Counted from the stretch's first letter, positions 1-11,005 are shown. The stretch is DNA of 64,000 nucleotides from Apodospora peruviana (GCA_033439685.1 JAUEDM010000004.1:806001-870000), one strand, 5' to 3'. A program made the numbers and translations. The notes: generated by a model from the sequence alone, not told the origin.

Positions 1-203
1 ACATACACAACAACGCACAGAACCGAGCATACGCACACGGACAGCAATACAATGCCGCAAGAATCAACACGGGCAAGATCCAGCCTGATACCTTACCTGC
101 GTAGATAAGCACGTTCACATATGTGGCCATCACCACCCTTTTGCTTCTGGTGAACAGTTGTCGCTGACAATCTCTACATGAAGCAGCGGACCGGCCAACA
201 GGC

Positions 204-409
204 ATCTCGTGCCAATACGACGGGATCCTCATCAAGTGCCAAAAACTGCGATCACAAAGAAGAGGTCAACATCGCGAATATCAGGCCGTGCAGCGATCCA
301 AGCAGCCACGGCGGTATCCTTCACACTAAACGCGACCATTTGTACCGGTTGAGAACGTTTTTGTCCCGAGTGCGCGAAGGCGAAGGCATGGGCCCCAAGC
401 CCTTCCTGA
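204..409 (+). pseudogene. Broken copy of the neighbouring small Cys-rich gene
   Basis: Three overlapping plus-strand frames in this stretch together mirror the intact small protein at 529-708. Shared landmarks in the same order are a Cys-Gln-Tyr start region, a KC..C pair, an acidic stretch, the pattern I..I.PC..P.SH.GI, and a closing C-P-E-C pair (about 362-373). No single frame carries all of them. The frame changes just after the first KC (about 236-240) and again before the last Cys pair, and no start codon sits at the expected position. I saw no splice signals that would repair this, so a decayed tandem copy is the simplest reading. Homology is judged by eye from a short protein, so confidence is moderate. 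Confidence 0.5.
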
Positions 410-528
410 AGACAAAGATACTCCTAAGGCTGAAGTCCACGCATACTACAACGTCAGTACTTGGCACCTTGATCATCTCCCGGGGCTATCGCTGACCGGT
501 GAACAGATCGAGAAAGCCCGCAAACACC

Positions 529-708
529 ATGTGTGAGTTCACCGCCATCACGAACAAATGCCCCGTATGTGAGGAGGAGGAAAAAAGGGATATCAAGGAC
601 CTCGAGCCATGTGGCCACCCGCCGTCGCATAATGGTATCATGGGGGCAAAGCCTCGGAGGCATAGGGTCACGGAAGAGAAGTGTGATAAGTGCAAGGGTG
701 GTTCTTGA
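529..708 (+). CDS. Small cysteine-rich protein, function unknown
   Basis: A 59-residue single-exon frame starting MCEF. It has six Cys, including two CxxC pairs (near residues 11-14 and at the C-terminus), an acidic EEEE run, and His residues between them, so metal binding by a small treble-clef-like fold is possible. There is no signal peptide and no membrane segment. Many ascomycetes have tiny proteins that open with MC followed by an acidic and an aromatic residue and carry scattered Cys and His, and this one fits that loose class; no function is known to me. The ATG at 529 was chosen because it gives the MC start. The open frame extends upstream to a GTG at 499. A broken relative lies just upstream. 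Confidence 0.5.
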   Translation: MCEFTAITNKCPVCEEEEKRDIKDLEPCGHPPSHNGIMGAKPRRHRVTEEKCDKCKGGS

Positions 709-2235
709 CTGGTGCTAGCGAGTCACGACGGGATCTTTGTTAAGACGGGCGTGATTGATGGGAAGATGGGTTGTTATTGGCTTATGGGAATGGGAGTGAA
801 GCATCGCGTTGCAGGTTTTTCTGTCCATCTGATGGACAGTGGGAAATTGAGTGGAGGGTGAGTTGTCAGCGTTGATCTTTTTTGCCTTTTTTGGGGTATT
901 TCTTGCAAGTACACCATAACTTACCTTGATTCTTTCTGCCCTGTGGTCTTTCCAGTGAACTCGGTTGGCCTGAGGCGTTGGAAGGCACAAGCGGTGAACG
1001 CAATACGACAACCACAATTGGGCAAGACGGACATTGTAAGAAGTAAACCGCGGAAACTGGGTAGTAAGAGCGCACCAGTGCCATGGCAGCCACAAATACT
1101 GGATAGCTTGAATGCATAACGGGTTTAGAAGTCTCTGGGTTTCTGATTTATAAGGGTGCTGCAGCCCTAACGAGGGGGTTGCTTGTCCTTTCCCATACCT
1201 GACTGGGTCATATAATCCTACACCTCTGCCTAGGATTCATAATCTTAATATAATTACATTAAAAGATCCTGCTCTGGGCAAGAAAATACTATGCGTTTGA
1301 TGCATAATCTGATCTTTAATGTAGTTAGACGCATATTACGATCTCGCCAGTAACATGCCGCCTGTCCCGCACCAAGGCTTGTTAATACCGGCAGAGGTGT
1401 ATAAAAAACACATCGTGGTATGGAGTATGCTCAGAAATACAACTTGCTTATTAAAAATACCGAGACTTAACAAATCATTAAAAGGGCCTATGGATACGGA
1501 AAGACACTTGCAAAGAATGGCAAATGGCGTACATTTGTTAGCTGAGTTGCCCCTTATCAAAGAAAAGAAACTGATATATTCTCATTATGGATCATTTCGC
1601 AGTTATGATAGGTATGTCCTACAACTCAGCTCCCGAAGTCGATCGGTTACATGACCAACCTCTCGGTACCGAGGGGCTCCAACCCGACTGGCAGAACTAG
1701 CATAACAGAGGCAGTGACGGGCCAATATCGGTGACCACTATGCACCGTTCATGCACGCAGGATGCTCCTGTGCCGTGTCTGACGTGTATTTTCCAATCTT
1801 TGGCTCCCTCACTGTCGTGCCCAGCGCCGAGCGGCTGTTATCGCACGAATACCCGTCCCAGAGAGCTAGACACGGGTAAACGCCAAGATGCTTAGGACAT
1901 GGTTTTATAACAGAAACACGTACGCACACACTTGACAGTGCATAGAGACTGACGGTGGACTATATTCTTCCTCACTTACCGCATCTTCCCCAACGGGCTG
2001 TGCCTGGGTTCGCGGGAATTTATTTAGATCTTCCCCACGTTACTTTACATTTTCACCGGCTAGGAAGAAACCAACCGGGGAATTTTCCATGCATCATAGA
2101 AGGATTCCACTTGCCCCAATCCTGTCCCTTTCCCACATCTACGACTTCTTGTGTGTTTCGGTCCCCATATTCAACCTCAAGGAGCGACAACAAGCCCCTT
2201 TCCTGAGTCCAACCTGACAGGAACCGGCAAACAAA
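709..2235. other. Gene-poor stretch
   Basis: No convincing gene. Open frames on both strands at 715-1117 and 1336-1654 show no domain, no signal peptide and no codon pattern I trust. The part from about 1200 to 1620 is AT-richer than its surroundings and holds an imperfect palindrome (separate entry). The last 250 bases are the promoter and leader of the cytochrome b561 gene. Confidence 0.5.
1241..1344. repeat. Imperfect inverted repeat
   Basis: The arm at 1251-1268 (TAATTACATTAAAAGATC) is matched in inverted orientation by 1311-1327 (GATCTTTAATGTAGTTA), with one missing T and one transition. Weaker pairing continues outward through AATCTTAATAT on the left and ATATTACGATC on the right. The loop is about 42 bases. 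It could be a small foldback element or the decayed end of a transposon. Confidence 0.5.
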
Positions 2236-3269
2236 ATGAAGACTCTCGGCTATCCTTCCAAGGCAAAACTCGTGGTTGCCGTCTGCCTGGGTATGTTGCT
2301 TATTGCCACCTTCCCCGGGACTGGTAATTGTTGCTGATGACGTCAATAACGAAAAAGTCCTTGCGGCATTTGTCCTCGGCCAGCATGGCCCTCCGAATGG
2401 CTTTGGCGGTGGGCACGGCAGCGGTGGTGGTTACCCAGGGAATGGCGGAGGCGGTTACACTGGCGGCGGAGGAGGGAACGGGGGCGATGGGGGAGAAGGA
2501 CAAGGCGGTGGCAGGGGCGAGGATGGTTTCGGCAATGGGCAGTTTGGCGCAATCGGCTTCGACATCAGCACCGCGACACACTACCGGACGGTCCACGGCA
2601 TCGTCGCTTCGGTGGCCATGGTCGGTCTGTTTCCTCTCGGGTCGATGCTCATGCGTGTGCTCCCGGGCCGCATTGCCCTCTGGGTCCATGCGATCTTCCA
2701 AGTGCTTTCACTATGCGTCTATGTTGCGGGCGCGGGGCTGGGGATCTATCTGGTCCGGATGGTGCAGATTCCTTTGGGAGGCGGTAGTTTGGTGAGTCCT
2801 TCATTCCGGTTGTCTCTGTGTGTCAGCGGTTGCTGACGAGTGGTGGTGAGTGATATAGTTGACAAACGAAGCCACGAGATACCACCCCATTATCGGGCTC
2901 GTCATCCTGGCTGTCCTGCTCATCCAGCCAATTATTGGTTATATCCACCATCGGAGGTACAAGAAGCTTTTGCGGCGACAGTCCTGGTCGTATCTGCACA
3001 TCTTCAATGGTCGAATCGCCATCACGGTCGGTATCATCAACGGGGGACTGGGACTCAACCTCGCCAACGCGTCCGCCTTCCACAAAAGGGTATACATCAT
3101 TGTTGCAGCTGTCATGTGGGGTCTGTGGATGGTTATCGCCATCTTCTCTGAGGTTAGGCGACTGAGAAAGGGCCGGCATCCCGAGACGGCGTCACGGAGA
3201 CGGTTTGCGAAAGCCACCACTACGGAGACCAGGCGAAGTGAGGAGCGAGAAGCCGTTAGGTATCGATAG
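2236..3269 (+). CDS. Cytochrome b561-domain membrane protein
   Basis: Three exons: 2236-2290, 2358-2791 and 2859-3269, giving 299 residues. Introns start GTATGT and GTGAGT; the second has a GCTGAC branch site. Removing the first intron joins a basic N-terminus to a hydrophobic run, a good signal peptide ending near residue 27. A Gly-rich linker (about 28-80) follows, then five membrane segments. Candidate haem-binding His lie in RTVHGIV (near 97), WVHAIF (near 128), RYHPIIG (near 172) and YLHIFNGR (near 210), the standard b561 spacing. The RYHPIIG...GYIHHR segment is typical of fungal DOMON/b561 proteins, but no DOMON domain is present, only the Gly-rich linker. Expected role: transmembrane electron transfer, probably ferric or ascorbate-type reduction at the cell surface or an endomembrane; the substrate is unknown. 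The C-terminal tail is Arg-rich. Confidence 0.85.
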
Positions 3270-3461
3270 GACGAACTATTTAAGAGGCTTGCGCTTGGGG
3301 AATGGAAAAGACTTGGCAAGACCAGGCCGCTGTTCTCTTAACTTTGCCTGCTTGCACCCAGGCTGTCAGTCTGTACGCTATAGCTCAGGACAGGGGAATT
3401 CATTGCCATACTAGACAAGCACCAACCAGCCCTCGTCTGTCCGGCGTGTCGCCCTTCCTTC

Positions 3462-6098
3462 CTAGACCGATTCTATCATCTTGAAAAGGATAAACTTCAA
3501 AAACGCATACAGCACAGTAACACCAACACCGGCGCCGACTTTGCTGCCAACTGGCAGCCCACAAATACTCAGTCGCCAAATACCGACAGAAACAATGAGA
3601 CGAAATCCAAGACCAAGGAGATTGAAACCATAGCGGTCCGTACGTTGCGATGTCGCGTCGGAATAAAGCGACCAAAAAATGAAGACCAGTAAAATGAGCG
3701 GGACAGCAATTGCCCCAATAATCACGCCAGTTTTTGTGCCATCCGACAAGTCACTGGTGAGCAACTTCCACACGCCGACTCCTACTATGCTGTAGAGAGT
3801 TATTTCTACTATGAAGTCGAGCCATAGTGTTGATGGCGAATAATCGGAATACTTACGTGCACTGTCGCCCACCAGCTCACGCAGAGTGTTCCATCCACGA
3901 CGGTCGAGTATAAACATGACGTGACGCAGCACAAGGGTGAAGCCAAAAATCCCAATGATACCCAAGGATAGACCGATCTTGGCATCCACAGGAAGTAGCG
4001 AGCTGGTGGAAATTGCCCAGGTTGACACACCTGCCCCGGAGAGAAACGCGACGAGATAGGCCATCTGGGGGTAGTTTCTGCAATCCAGAGGCAACGGCAG
4101 CGCAAAAAACACCATTGGAACAGCCATGAGGAGCACACCGAAGCCGATCTTGGCGTCGTCCGAGACAGAACTGGTACCCACTTTCCAGAGGACCACGCCC
4201 AATGCGGCGAGGAAGACCAACCAGCTGAGGAATGGCAAGTAGGGGCGGAGGAACTGTGCCCATCGGCGAAGGCGATACACAAACATGTCCCAGCGAAGGC
4301 TGCGGACGAATCCCGGGGTGTTGGACACGGCGTAGCCCACGGGTCGCCTGAATCGGATGAAGTACGTGATGACGGTGACGCCAATCGATATGGCAACCCA
4401 CATCCATGCTGTCAAGTTGTTGTCGAATTCCTGCCTCTTGCGTTAGTGATGAATCTTCAGCTGGGAAATGTGTCAAAACAAACGCGCCGACTTACTATGA
4501 CATTCATGCCGAAGACACTCGCAACGAACGAAAGTGGAATGAAAAAGAAGGCCAGGTTCGTCAGTCTCGTGACATCGATGGCCTGCTGGATGGCCTTCTC
4601 ACTCTCCAGAATGCTCATGGTGGACATTAGGACTTGGTAGGTCCCTTCCAGCCTTGCCATGATGGCCGTAAGCTTCCCCTGGAAGGCTTGGACTCTTCGG
4701 CCAATAGCTTGGGATTTCATCAGCTTCGAGGACGAGGACGGCGTTTCGAGGCACGAAAACCCCGCCAGGTATGTCATGGTCTCCAGTTGATGGAAGAGGT
4801 GATTTCTCCATTTCGGCGCGTAGTCCCGCCAGGTCTGTGACATGTTGCCCTCCTCCATAGACAGTTCAATATCGTCCAGAGCTTTGCTGAGGTTGGCAAG
4901 GAGTCTGGCCTGGTCATCGATCAAAAGCTTGACAATGGTTTCGGTAACGAGACTAATCAGATCACTGGTGTTGGTCGACGTAGTCTTGCTCCCAATCATG
5001 TCGACAAACTTCCTAAGGTAGCTTTCATCTGCCTCGAAAGCTGGGTAGTCCGCGGTCACTTCCGCAGGCTCGCCACCGGCCAGGATGTTGTAGCTGACCT
5101 TGGTGATGCTATGTTTTCGGGGGGGATCGAAGACCACGACGCCTAGAAGTGCACCCATTAATACCTAGCGCGAAAATCCGATCGACCGTTTGACACTCAC
5201 AATCTGTAATATTGTTAGAGCTGCTGTGGTAGAGCGAGATGCACTCGCGCGCTGCGTGGGTGACCATATCCTCAACGATATGTTTTCTTCTGCCCCCTAT
5301 TATAGCCGTAACTGTTCTGCTAAGCTTCTCTGGATCGCGGTCCCTATTCGACACTCCTTCGGTTCTGGACGACTTCGAGTCACCGCCAGCCGATGGTGGT
5401 GGCTGAACGACCTCTATCGACCGCTGACTCTCGAGGATGGGGTCGTATGTACGGTACGGTTCTGTCGCGTGATCGTACCGCTCGTGATCCAACCGCGAAG
5501 AGACGGGGTTGCTGTCGTCGACGTTGTAAGGGGTCTTGTCGCGCCGCAGTCTCCGCTCGAGCATCCAGTTCTCTTTGGGCTGGGACACCGCGCGGGACCA
5601 TTTCAACAAGACTACCCGACTGTCGTCAATGTCGGTTTCAACTAGCGAGAGGTTATCCTGGATATGTGCCTGAAAGAACGCCTCGGATAGGCCAGGCGCC
5701 AGATCTAAGAGCGTTAATTTTGTTGATCTAGACAAATTCTCGGTCAGATATAGGCGAGCGAGAATCCCATCCTCGGGAGTCGGGGACGTCGCCAGATCAC
5801 AGCTCTGAACCGTCCCATCGGACAGAACCACGTATGCTTTGACGTTACGGTAAAGGTCGCCCAATAACTCGACGTGAGCTGGAGCTTCAACGCGAGGTTG
5901 TTCGCCAGAAACTTCATCAGGCGGCGCACCGAGAGGAGGACACTCAGAAGCGGTTGCCTTGTCCGACACCATTTCGCTGACTTTCGCCAACGAGTTGATC
6001 ACAACGCTGTCGCCAATCAAGGAAGTTGAAAAGAAGAAAGAAGACCGGCTTGGAACTTCTGAGGTCGACTGGCAACATGCGGACACGCCCTCCCTCAT
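3462..6098 (-). CDS. CorA-like Mg2+ transporter-type protein with long repeated C-terminus
   Basis: Exons 6098-5201, 5142-4496 and 4430-3462, joined by short introns (GTGAGT and GTAAGT donors), give 837 residues, or 795 if the second Met at 5972 is used. The middle (about 300-510) is helical and leads into LTNLAFFFIPLSFVASVFGMN, where the Gly-Met-Asn (near 511-513) is the signature of the CorA family pore helix. In ordinary CorA proteins one more helix ends the chain. Here about 320 residues with many hydrophobic segments follow, containing four copies of a W-x-[LVI]-x-[TI]-S/C-x-[LV]...[AGT]K-x-G motif (near 597, 652, 736 and 800). The family link points to divalent-cation transport, but many fungal CorA-like proteins are only distantly related and their function is untested. 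The exon 2 acceptor was chosen by reading frame. Confidence 0.8.
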
Positions 6099-6741
6099 AA
6101 GGTAGGTGGCGGAGGGGAAGATTGCAGCTGAACTTCACACTGACTAGGTAGCAATTGGCTCGCTTATTCCCAGCCCAGTCACATTCCTGCAGAGCACCAC
6201 CCCTTCGAAAGACTGCGTGTTGAGCTTGTGCAGATAGGCTTGAACAGATCCAGCAAGGTGCTTAAGGCAGTACCTACAAGTACAGGACCTATAACCTCGC
6301 TCTCCGTGCTGAGTACTAGGTCTTTTCCATGTATCTCGTCCATGTTCCTCGACTTTGAACGAACAGCTCGTGAACCAACTTGCAGTCCCAGCAGTTCAAC
6401 TTACTCTGTCGAGAGCCTTATCATCAGTTAAGCTTTGATGTAGTAGCTATAAGCCTGTGGTGCAGTTTGATTCTTTTCGAAGAAAGAAGTGCAGGCAACC
6501 ATCAGGAGCCAACTGATCAAGTTGGTGGCGGGTATTTTATTTATCCGAGACGATTCCTCCCAATGAGCGACACTCATAACGCGCTGAGGCTGAGTAGCTG
6601 ACGGCTGTGACATCGTGACGCTGCATAGCCTTCTCAACAGCACCAGGTCGCGGGACGCTTATGGCTTGAACGGTGACCTGTGGTATTGGATGCCCTACTC
6701 GCTCATTAGGGGCAGGTCGGCTACCTCGCTGTACCCGATGA

Positions 6742-7134
6742 AGCAGCAGCACGACAATAGAAAGTCCCCCATCGGTATTCATAACACTCTCACGCCTGCA
6801 CAGCGGCAGTCTCTTTCCGACGCCAGGATGCTCCTTCACGATCTCCTTCTCTAACCCCACCGACAACCCATTGCTCGAGGAGTGGGAGCAGTTTCTGCGC
6901 AACCGGCCCAGCAACATCCTCGACCTTGATTTCGCGGTCCCGACGCAGATGGAGCTGCACGCTGTCTTCGAGACCCACTCCACCGCCGCCATCATGTCCG
7001 TCCCGCTGTGGCTGTGGGACCTTCTCGAGAACCCCCACCCGGCCATCAAGCCCATCACCGTGGTACGGTCCCACAACCTCGTCAAGACCCCGGCGCTAAA
7101 GTCAGAAGTAGCCCTCGGTAGCGGCGACAGGTAA
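6742..7134 (+). other. Orphan coding remnant without start codon
   Basis: An open frame of about 130 codons runs from after a stop at 6739 to TGA/TAA at 7134. Its second half (from 6871) reads like real protein: a WEQFLRNRPSN segment, then a stretch rich in Leu, Trp and Pro. There is no ATG in frame, and I could not find an upstream exon with good splice sites. A long antisense frame (7232-6537) covers the same bases but looks like a shadow. I do not recognise the family. This may be the last exon of an unresolved gene or a gene fragment. Confidence 0.3.
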
Positions 7135-7530
7135 TTTCTGAAATAATGGTTGCGTATCTCATATAAATAAATGATGGGTAGGTCCAATAAAGTGTCTGGC
7201 AGATGTGGGAGCTTTGACCTGTTGCTGGACACTTTGAGAGTAATCCAGAAGTTTGAGTTGAGGATCAGATTTGCTTCGCATTAACAGCTCCTATTGTCTC
7301 TATTGAGAGCTTGACTATGATAGGGTACACGAAAATCAATGAGATCTCAAGAAGAAAGGTGCGCAAAAGCAATGAAATTAGCCTGGGCAAAGTACAAGGT
7401 GACCACTGCGTCTCTATCTCTTCCCTAACCGTTCGACACCGGTCCTTCCTCCTCCGCTTCCTCTGGTTTCGAGGATGGAATTAGATTCGCCTGTTCTCGA
7501 CCATCCCCCAGCACAATCGTCCATCCTTGG

Positions 7531-8158
7531 TCAATTTACATTCAGCGGGTCGAAAGCGACTACATATACAAGGTATGAAGACGCCTCTGCCTCGCTTCTG
7601 GTATCTGCGAGGTCCATGTCGGCAAAGTGAAGCATGCCGCATACATCATCCTCGTTGATAGCAGTGCTTTCGGTCTCAGTCATATGTGACTGGAAACGTT
7701 GCAAGACCGCCCCGCAAGCCCTTTCATGGATATACGGTGTGCTCGTAGACACCGGCTCACCGGTACCACAGGCGACTTGTCTGGCGGATATGTATGCGAC
7801 CTCATCTGCCGGTAAAGCCTTCTCCGAGTGTGGCAGCTCAATGATGAGCAGCGTCGACGTAGGTAACGGCCTCGCAGTCGGGATATAGGTCGTTGACAGG
7901 TCTCATGATGGCGTCGTCGTCTGGGATCTGAATATGATCATGTTCGAATCCATCTACTTCGGTTTCTTCGTCATATCCCCCATCTCGACCAATTAAAGGC
8001 CAAAAGCCCATGTCGTCTTCTCTTCCATGTCGCCATATGGCAATTAAGCCACCGACCGATTGTGGCAGCCGCGACTTCCACAATCTCCACCCCGTACACG
8101 AGGCTGATTGACGCTTTGATGTCGGCCAACTTGGCCTAGTGATACATGATATCACCAA
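7531..8158 (-). pseudogene. Possible decayed hypothetical gene
   Basis: Two minus-strand frames follow one another. The first (8158-7838) has an acidic central part (GRDGGYDEETEVDGFEHDH). The second (about 7902-7531) has IIELPHSEKALPADEVAYI and an acidic ending. They overlap around 7838-7900, and no good GT-AG pair joins them. Near 8100 a third frame gives ADIKASISLVYGVEIVEVAA, again protein-like. The pattern suggests one gene broken by indels, but I recognise no domain, and a chance overlap of frames is possible. Confidence 0.25.
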
Positions 8159-8462
8159 GTTTCAGTCTTGGAAGGAAGGGGCTGAATACCTGGTAAATTT
8201 ACCTAGGTAGTCTTGTGTTGTTGCTTCCGGTCCAGTCAAGGCCGCCGGAGCCTGATACGACCTAAAACGGATTACCATCGGTTTCCCAATGCCGCCTTCT
8301 GCCTGGTTTGGTTGGCTATTCCTCAAATACCCCAGAGCTGGTCCCCCCCCCCCACTTCACTTCTTATGACAACACCATCTATCCCTACTGGAACTATCTT
8401 TTGTACCCAAACTTTCAACCTCTAAGCCCCCTATCAAGAGCAGCGTCTGACAAGTATCAAAC

Positions 8463-10124
8463 ATGCCTCCAAGAGATGGCCAAGACGACGAAGCGGGGAA
8501 GTCTAGACCGGGGACCACCAGCCCGAGCCGTAGTATCACCACCATCGACGCAGCGATAGCGCATTGCGCCAACCACTGCAACCATCCGGTGCCGTCGCCA
8601 GGATTCATACCGTCCCGGCTACTCTTCGTCGGCTCATACGATGATGACGACAAAGTCCGTGTCATGACCCGCGCTGAGTTCCGCAAATCCACCACCGCCA
8701 ACGGAAAGTGTGACAAGTACGCCGCCCTAAGCTACTGCTGGGGTCCGCCGGGAGACGCCCTGGCCCAATGCAAGACAACTCGAAACTCCCTACCCGCCAG
8801 ACTCAAACACGTACCCGGCAGTGAACTGTCGCCAGTAGTCCGCGACGCGGTGGCAGTCGCCCGCCGACTCGGTATCCCCTACCTATGGATCGACTCGCTG
8901 TGCATCGTCCAGGACGACGTCGCCGACTGGGAGGCCGAGTCCGGCCTCATGGGTGCAATCTACTCCAACGCCTACGTCACAATCGTGGGCCTCAACAGTG
9001 CCAGCTGCCGGGTCGGTTTCCTCGCCGGGAGGGCAGACTGGCCTTACCTTTCAACTAGATCTACTTCTACGACAGCCACTAATAACAAAGAAGAAATGGA
9101 AGAAGACGTAAATGAGAAAGAGGAAGGGTATGATGATACTAATACATGGCAATTCGCCGCGGCACTGAACAAGGCGCGCTGGTCGACGCGCGGGTGGACT
9201 TTTCAGGAGAAGTCCCTATCCACAAGACTGCTCTATTTCGACAGCGCCAACGTACATCTACGCTGCGCCAACTACACCTTTCGCGACGGGCGTGCCGGGC
9301 CAGTCCTTGGAAAACAGCCGTCCATCTTTGAGCATTATGGCCACTCGGAAGAAGAAACGGCGCTGTCCGTGACCGAGTCGTGGCGGAACGTCTTGGTGCC
9401 TAGGTTTGCCGGGTGTCTGTTTTCGGTGGCGACGGATAAGCTCCCGGCCATCGCGGGCATAGCCAAGCATTTTGGGGATGTGACGGGGTACGAATATGCC
9501 GCGGGCTTGTGGGTGCCTTGTCTTGAGAGGGATCTGGCGTGGAGCTGTGCGCCGCAGCATCTTTGTTTGGAAGATCTGCTCGATGCGCTGGATCCGCTTG
9601 AGGAAAGGTATATCGCACCGTCGTGGAGCTGGGCCAGGGCGCCAGGGCCGATGGAGAGACTTGCCTTTTTGGATATCCCTTCTTCAACAACGGCCCATCA
9701 GAGTTTGGAGGTTGTAGCAGAGTTCATTAAAGCGGATGTTGGGTTGGTGGGATCAAATCCGTACGGACGCGTGTCTGGTGGCAAGCTTGTCGTTGTGTCG
9801 AAGATCATGCCGCTTGTGGCTGTTGAGTACGGCAAGGTGATACAGAACAATGACGAAGAGTCTTGGTTTGAGCTGGACTGGATTGTCAAGGATGACGAGT
9901 TGGAGAAATTGCCGGCTGGGCTGGAGATGGTTACCATTGGGAGTTATACAGATTGGCATGGCGATGGTAAGGGTAGGAGAAAGGTGTATGGAATCGTTGT
10001 CCATCCAGTAGGTCGGCTACCGGGCAAGTATTACCGCGTGGGTCTGTTCAACTGTTGTCACGTTGATGGCGATTCTTGGCTTGGTTTTGAGAGTATGACG
10101 CTGAGAATGATCGAAATCATATAA
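8463..10124 (+). CDS. HET-domain protein
   Basis: One exon of 553 residues. The N-terminal half is a HET (heterokaryon incompatibility) domain: YAALSYCWG at 86-94, LGIPYLWIDSLCIVQDD at 136-152, then a DW..E...M..IY.NA..TI block to about 175. Further typical HET-protein features are the RGWTFQEKSLSTRLLYF block near 250 and the PSWSWA block near 390. Such proteins trigger or modulate cell death after fusion of unlike hyphae, or act in other non-self responses; most paralogs are untested. Between the HET domain and the RGWTFQE block lies an acidic, low-complexity insert (about 195-225). The ATG follows an 11-base C run at 8343 by about 110 bases. Its neighbours on the right are the peptide-repeat gene and the UstYa-like gene. 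Confidence 0.92.
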   Translation: MPPRDGQDDEAGKSRPGTTSPSRSITTIDAAIAHCANHCNHPVPSPGFIPSRLLFVGSYDDDDKVRVMTRAEFRKSTTANGKCDKYAALSYCWGPPGDALAQCKTTRNSLPARLKHVPGSELSPVVRDAVAVARRLGIPYLWIDSLCIVQDDVADWEAESGLMGAIYSNAYVTIVGLNSASCRVGFLAGRADWPYLSTRSTSTTATNNKEEMEEDVNEKEEGYDDTNTWQFAAALNKARWSTRGWTFQEKSLSTRLLYFDSANVHLRCANYTFRDGRAGPVLGKQPSIFEHYGHSEEETALSVTESWRNVLVPRFAGCLFSVATDKLPAIAGIAKHFGDVTGYEYAAGLWVPCLERDLAWSCAPQHLCLEDLLDALDPLEERYIAPSWSWARAPGPMERLAFLDIPSSTTAHQSLEVVAEFIKADVGLVGSNPYGRVSGGKLVVVSKIMPLVAVEYGKVIQNNDEESWFELDWIVKDDELEKLPAGLEMVTIGSYTDWHGDGKGRRKVYGIVVHPVGRLPGKYYRVGLFNCCHVDGDSWLGFESMTLRMIEII

Positions 10125-10737
10125 CATTCAATGAACACATAGCTGAGAAAGATTTGAACCCCGTCTAATGCTCACCTTGAATGTCTTTTATTGGTGAGTT
10201 CTGTCAATAATGCAAACTGTCTAGTTTCTGTGGGTTGAAGTTTACATGCAAGGTAAACCGCACTGGTCTGCAAGGAGAGAAGCAATAGGTAAGAACGATA
10301 TAGGGTACCTGGTTGAGCCTAAAAAGGCAGCGTGAGTTTGTGATTCGAAAAGATTAGAAGTTTTTCAGAGTTGGTTGGGCATGAGAAATGGCCACCATAG
10401 GTATTCATAGTTGCCATGATTTTAAGAGGTAGACAGGCAGAAAGTGAACAAGGTTTGTTGCTATCTGAAACTGGTCCTATCTCTTGAAGAATGAATGAAC
10501 ATAGTGAAACTACCAAGTTTTCCCATGGTCCTCCATCTCCTCGTCTTTCTCGCTCTCCTCAGGATCTCTCCACAGAACTTCCTCCACGGTGTCTCGCTAT
10601 TGAAAAGAATTGCCAATCTTCGAGTACCCGCGAGGCTGGCTATTCCTAGTGATCACTTGTCAGTCACACGAGAACATAAGCTCATGGGTCAGTTCTTTGT
10701 CATTTTTGCCGTACGTACGTTTCAGCCTTTCAGGTGT
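10125..10737. other. Gene-poor stretch
   Basis: Holds the 3' flank of the HET gene and the 3' flank of the minus-strand repeat peptide gene. Short open frames occur on both strands, but none has a recognisable domain, signal peptide or splice support. Confidence 0.4.
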
Positions 10738-11005
10738 TTACTTCCAGTCAGGAGGAGGAGGAGGTCCAGCCTCACGCTTCCAGTCAGGCGGTGTAATCCC
10801 GACCTCACGCTTCCAGTCTGGAGGCGGCGGGCCTCTCTTCCGGTCAGGAGGAGGAGGGCCAGCATCTCTCTTCCAATCTGGGGGGTCGTGGTCCACGCTT
10901 CCAGTCAGGAGGAGGCGATCCAGCCTCCTTCTTTGTCAATGGGTGTTCGGTTTTGATATCGGAGTAGGATGTGATATGCACTTCACGTCTAGCCCTGGAG
11001 GCTAT
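10738..11005 (-). pseudogene. Kex2-type repeat peptide precursor, C-terminal part; frame interrupted
   Basis: On the minus strand six short units each end in Asp-Trp-Lys-Arg (one has Asp-Arg-Lys-Arg; the last ends Asp-Trp-Lys before TAA at 10740-10738). Most units begin Glu/Asp-Ala or Glu-Val, then Gly and a Pro run. Lys-Arg is the Kex2 protease site, and Glu-Ala or Asp-Ala after it suits Ste13-type trimming, as in alpha-factor-like and dikaritin-type precursors. Coding on this strand is supported by synonymous differences between units: Arg appears as both CGT and AGA after Lys, Gly as GGA, GGC and GGG, and Pro in all four codons. The reading frame is broken at a run of six G (plus strand 10880-10885) inside the second unit. 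An in-frame stop lies at about 11008, and no signal peptide exon could be attached with confidence. Gene remnant or sequencing error cannot be told apart here. Confidence 0.55.

Noticed and set aside
6537..7232. Minus-strand open frame of 231 codons
   Set aside because: No domain, and it runs antisense to a more protein-like plus-strand frame. Length alone is not enough in GC-rich DNA.
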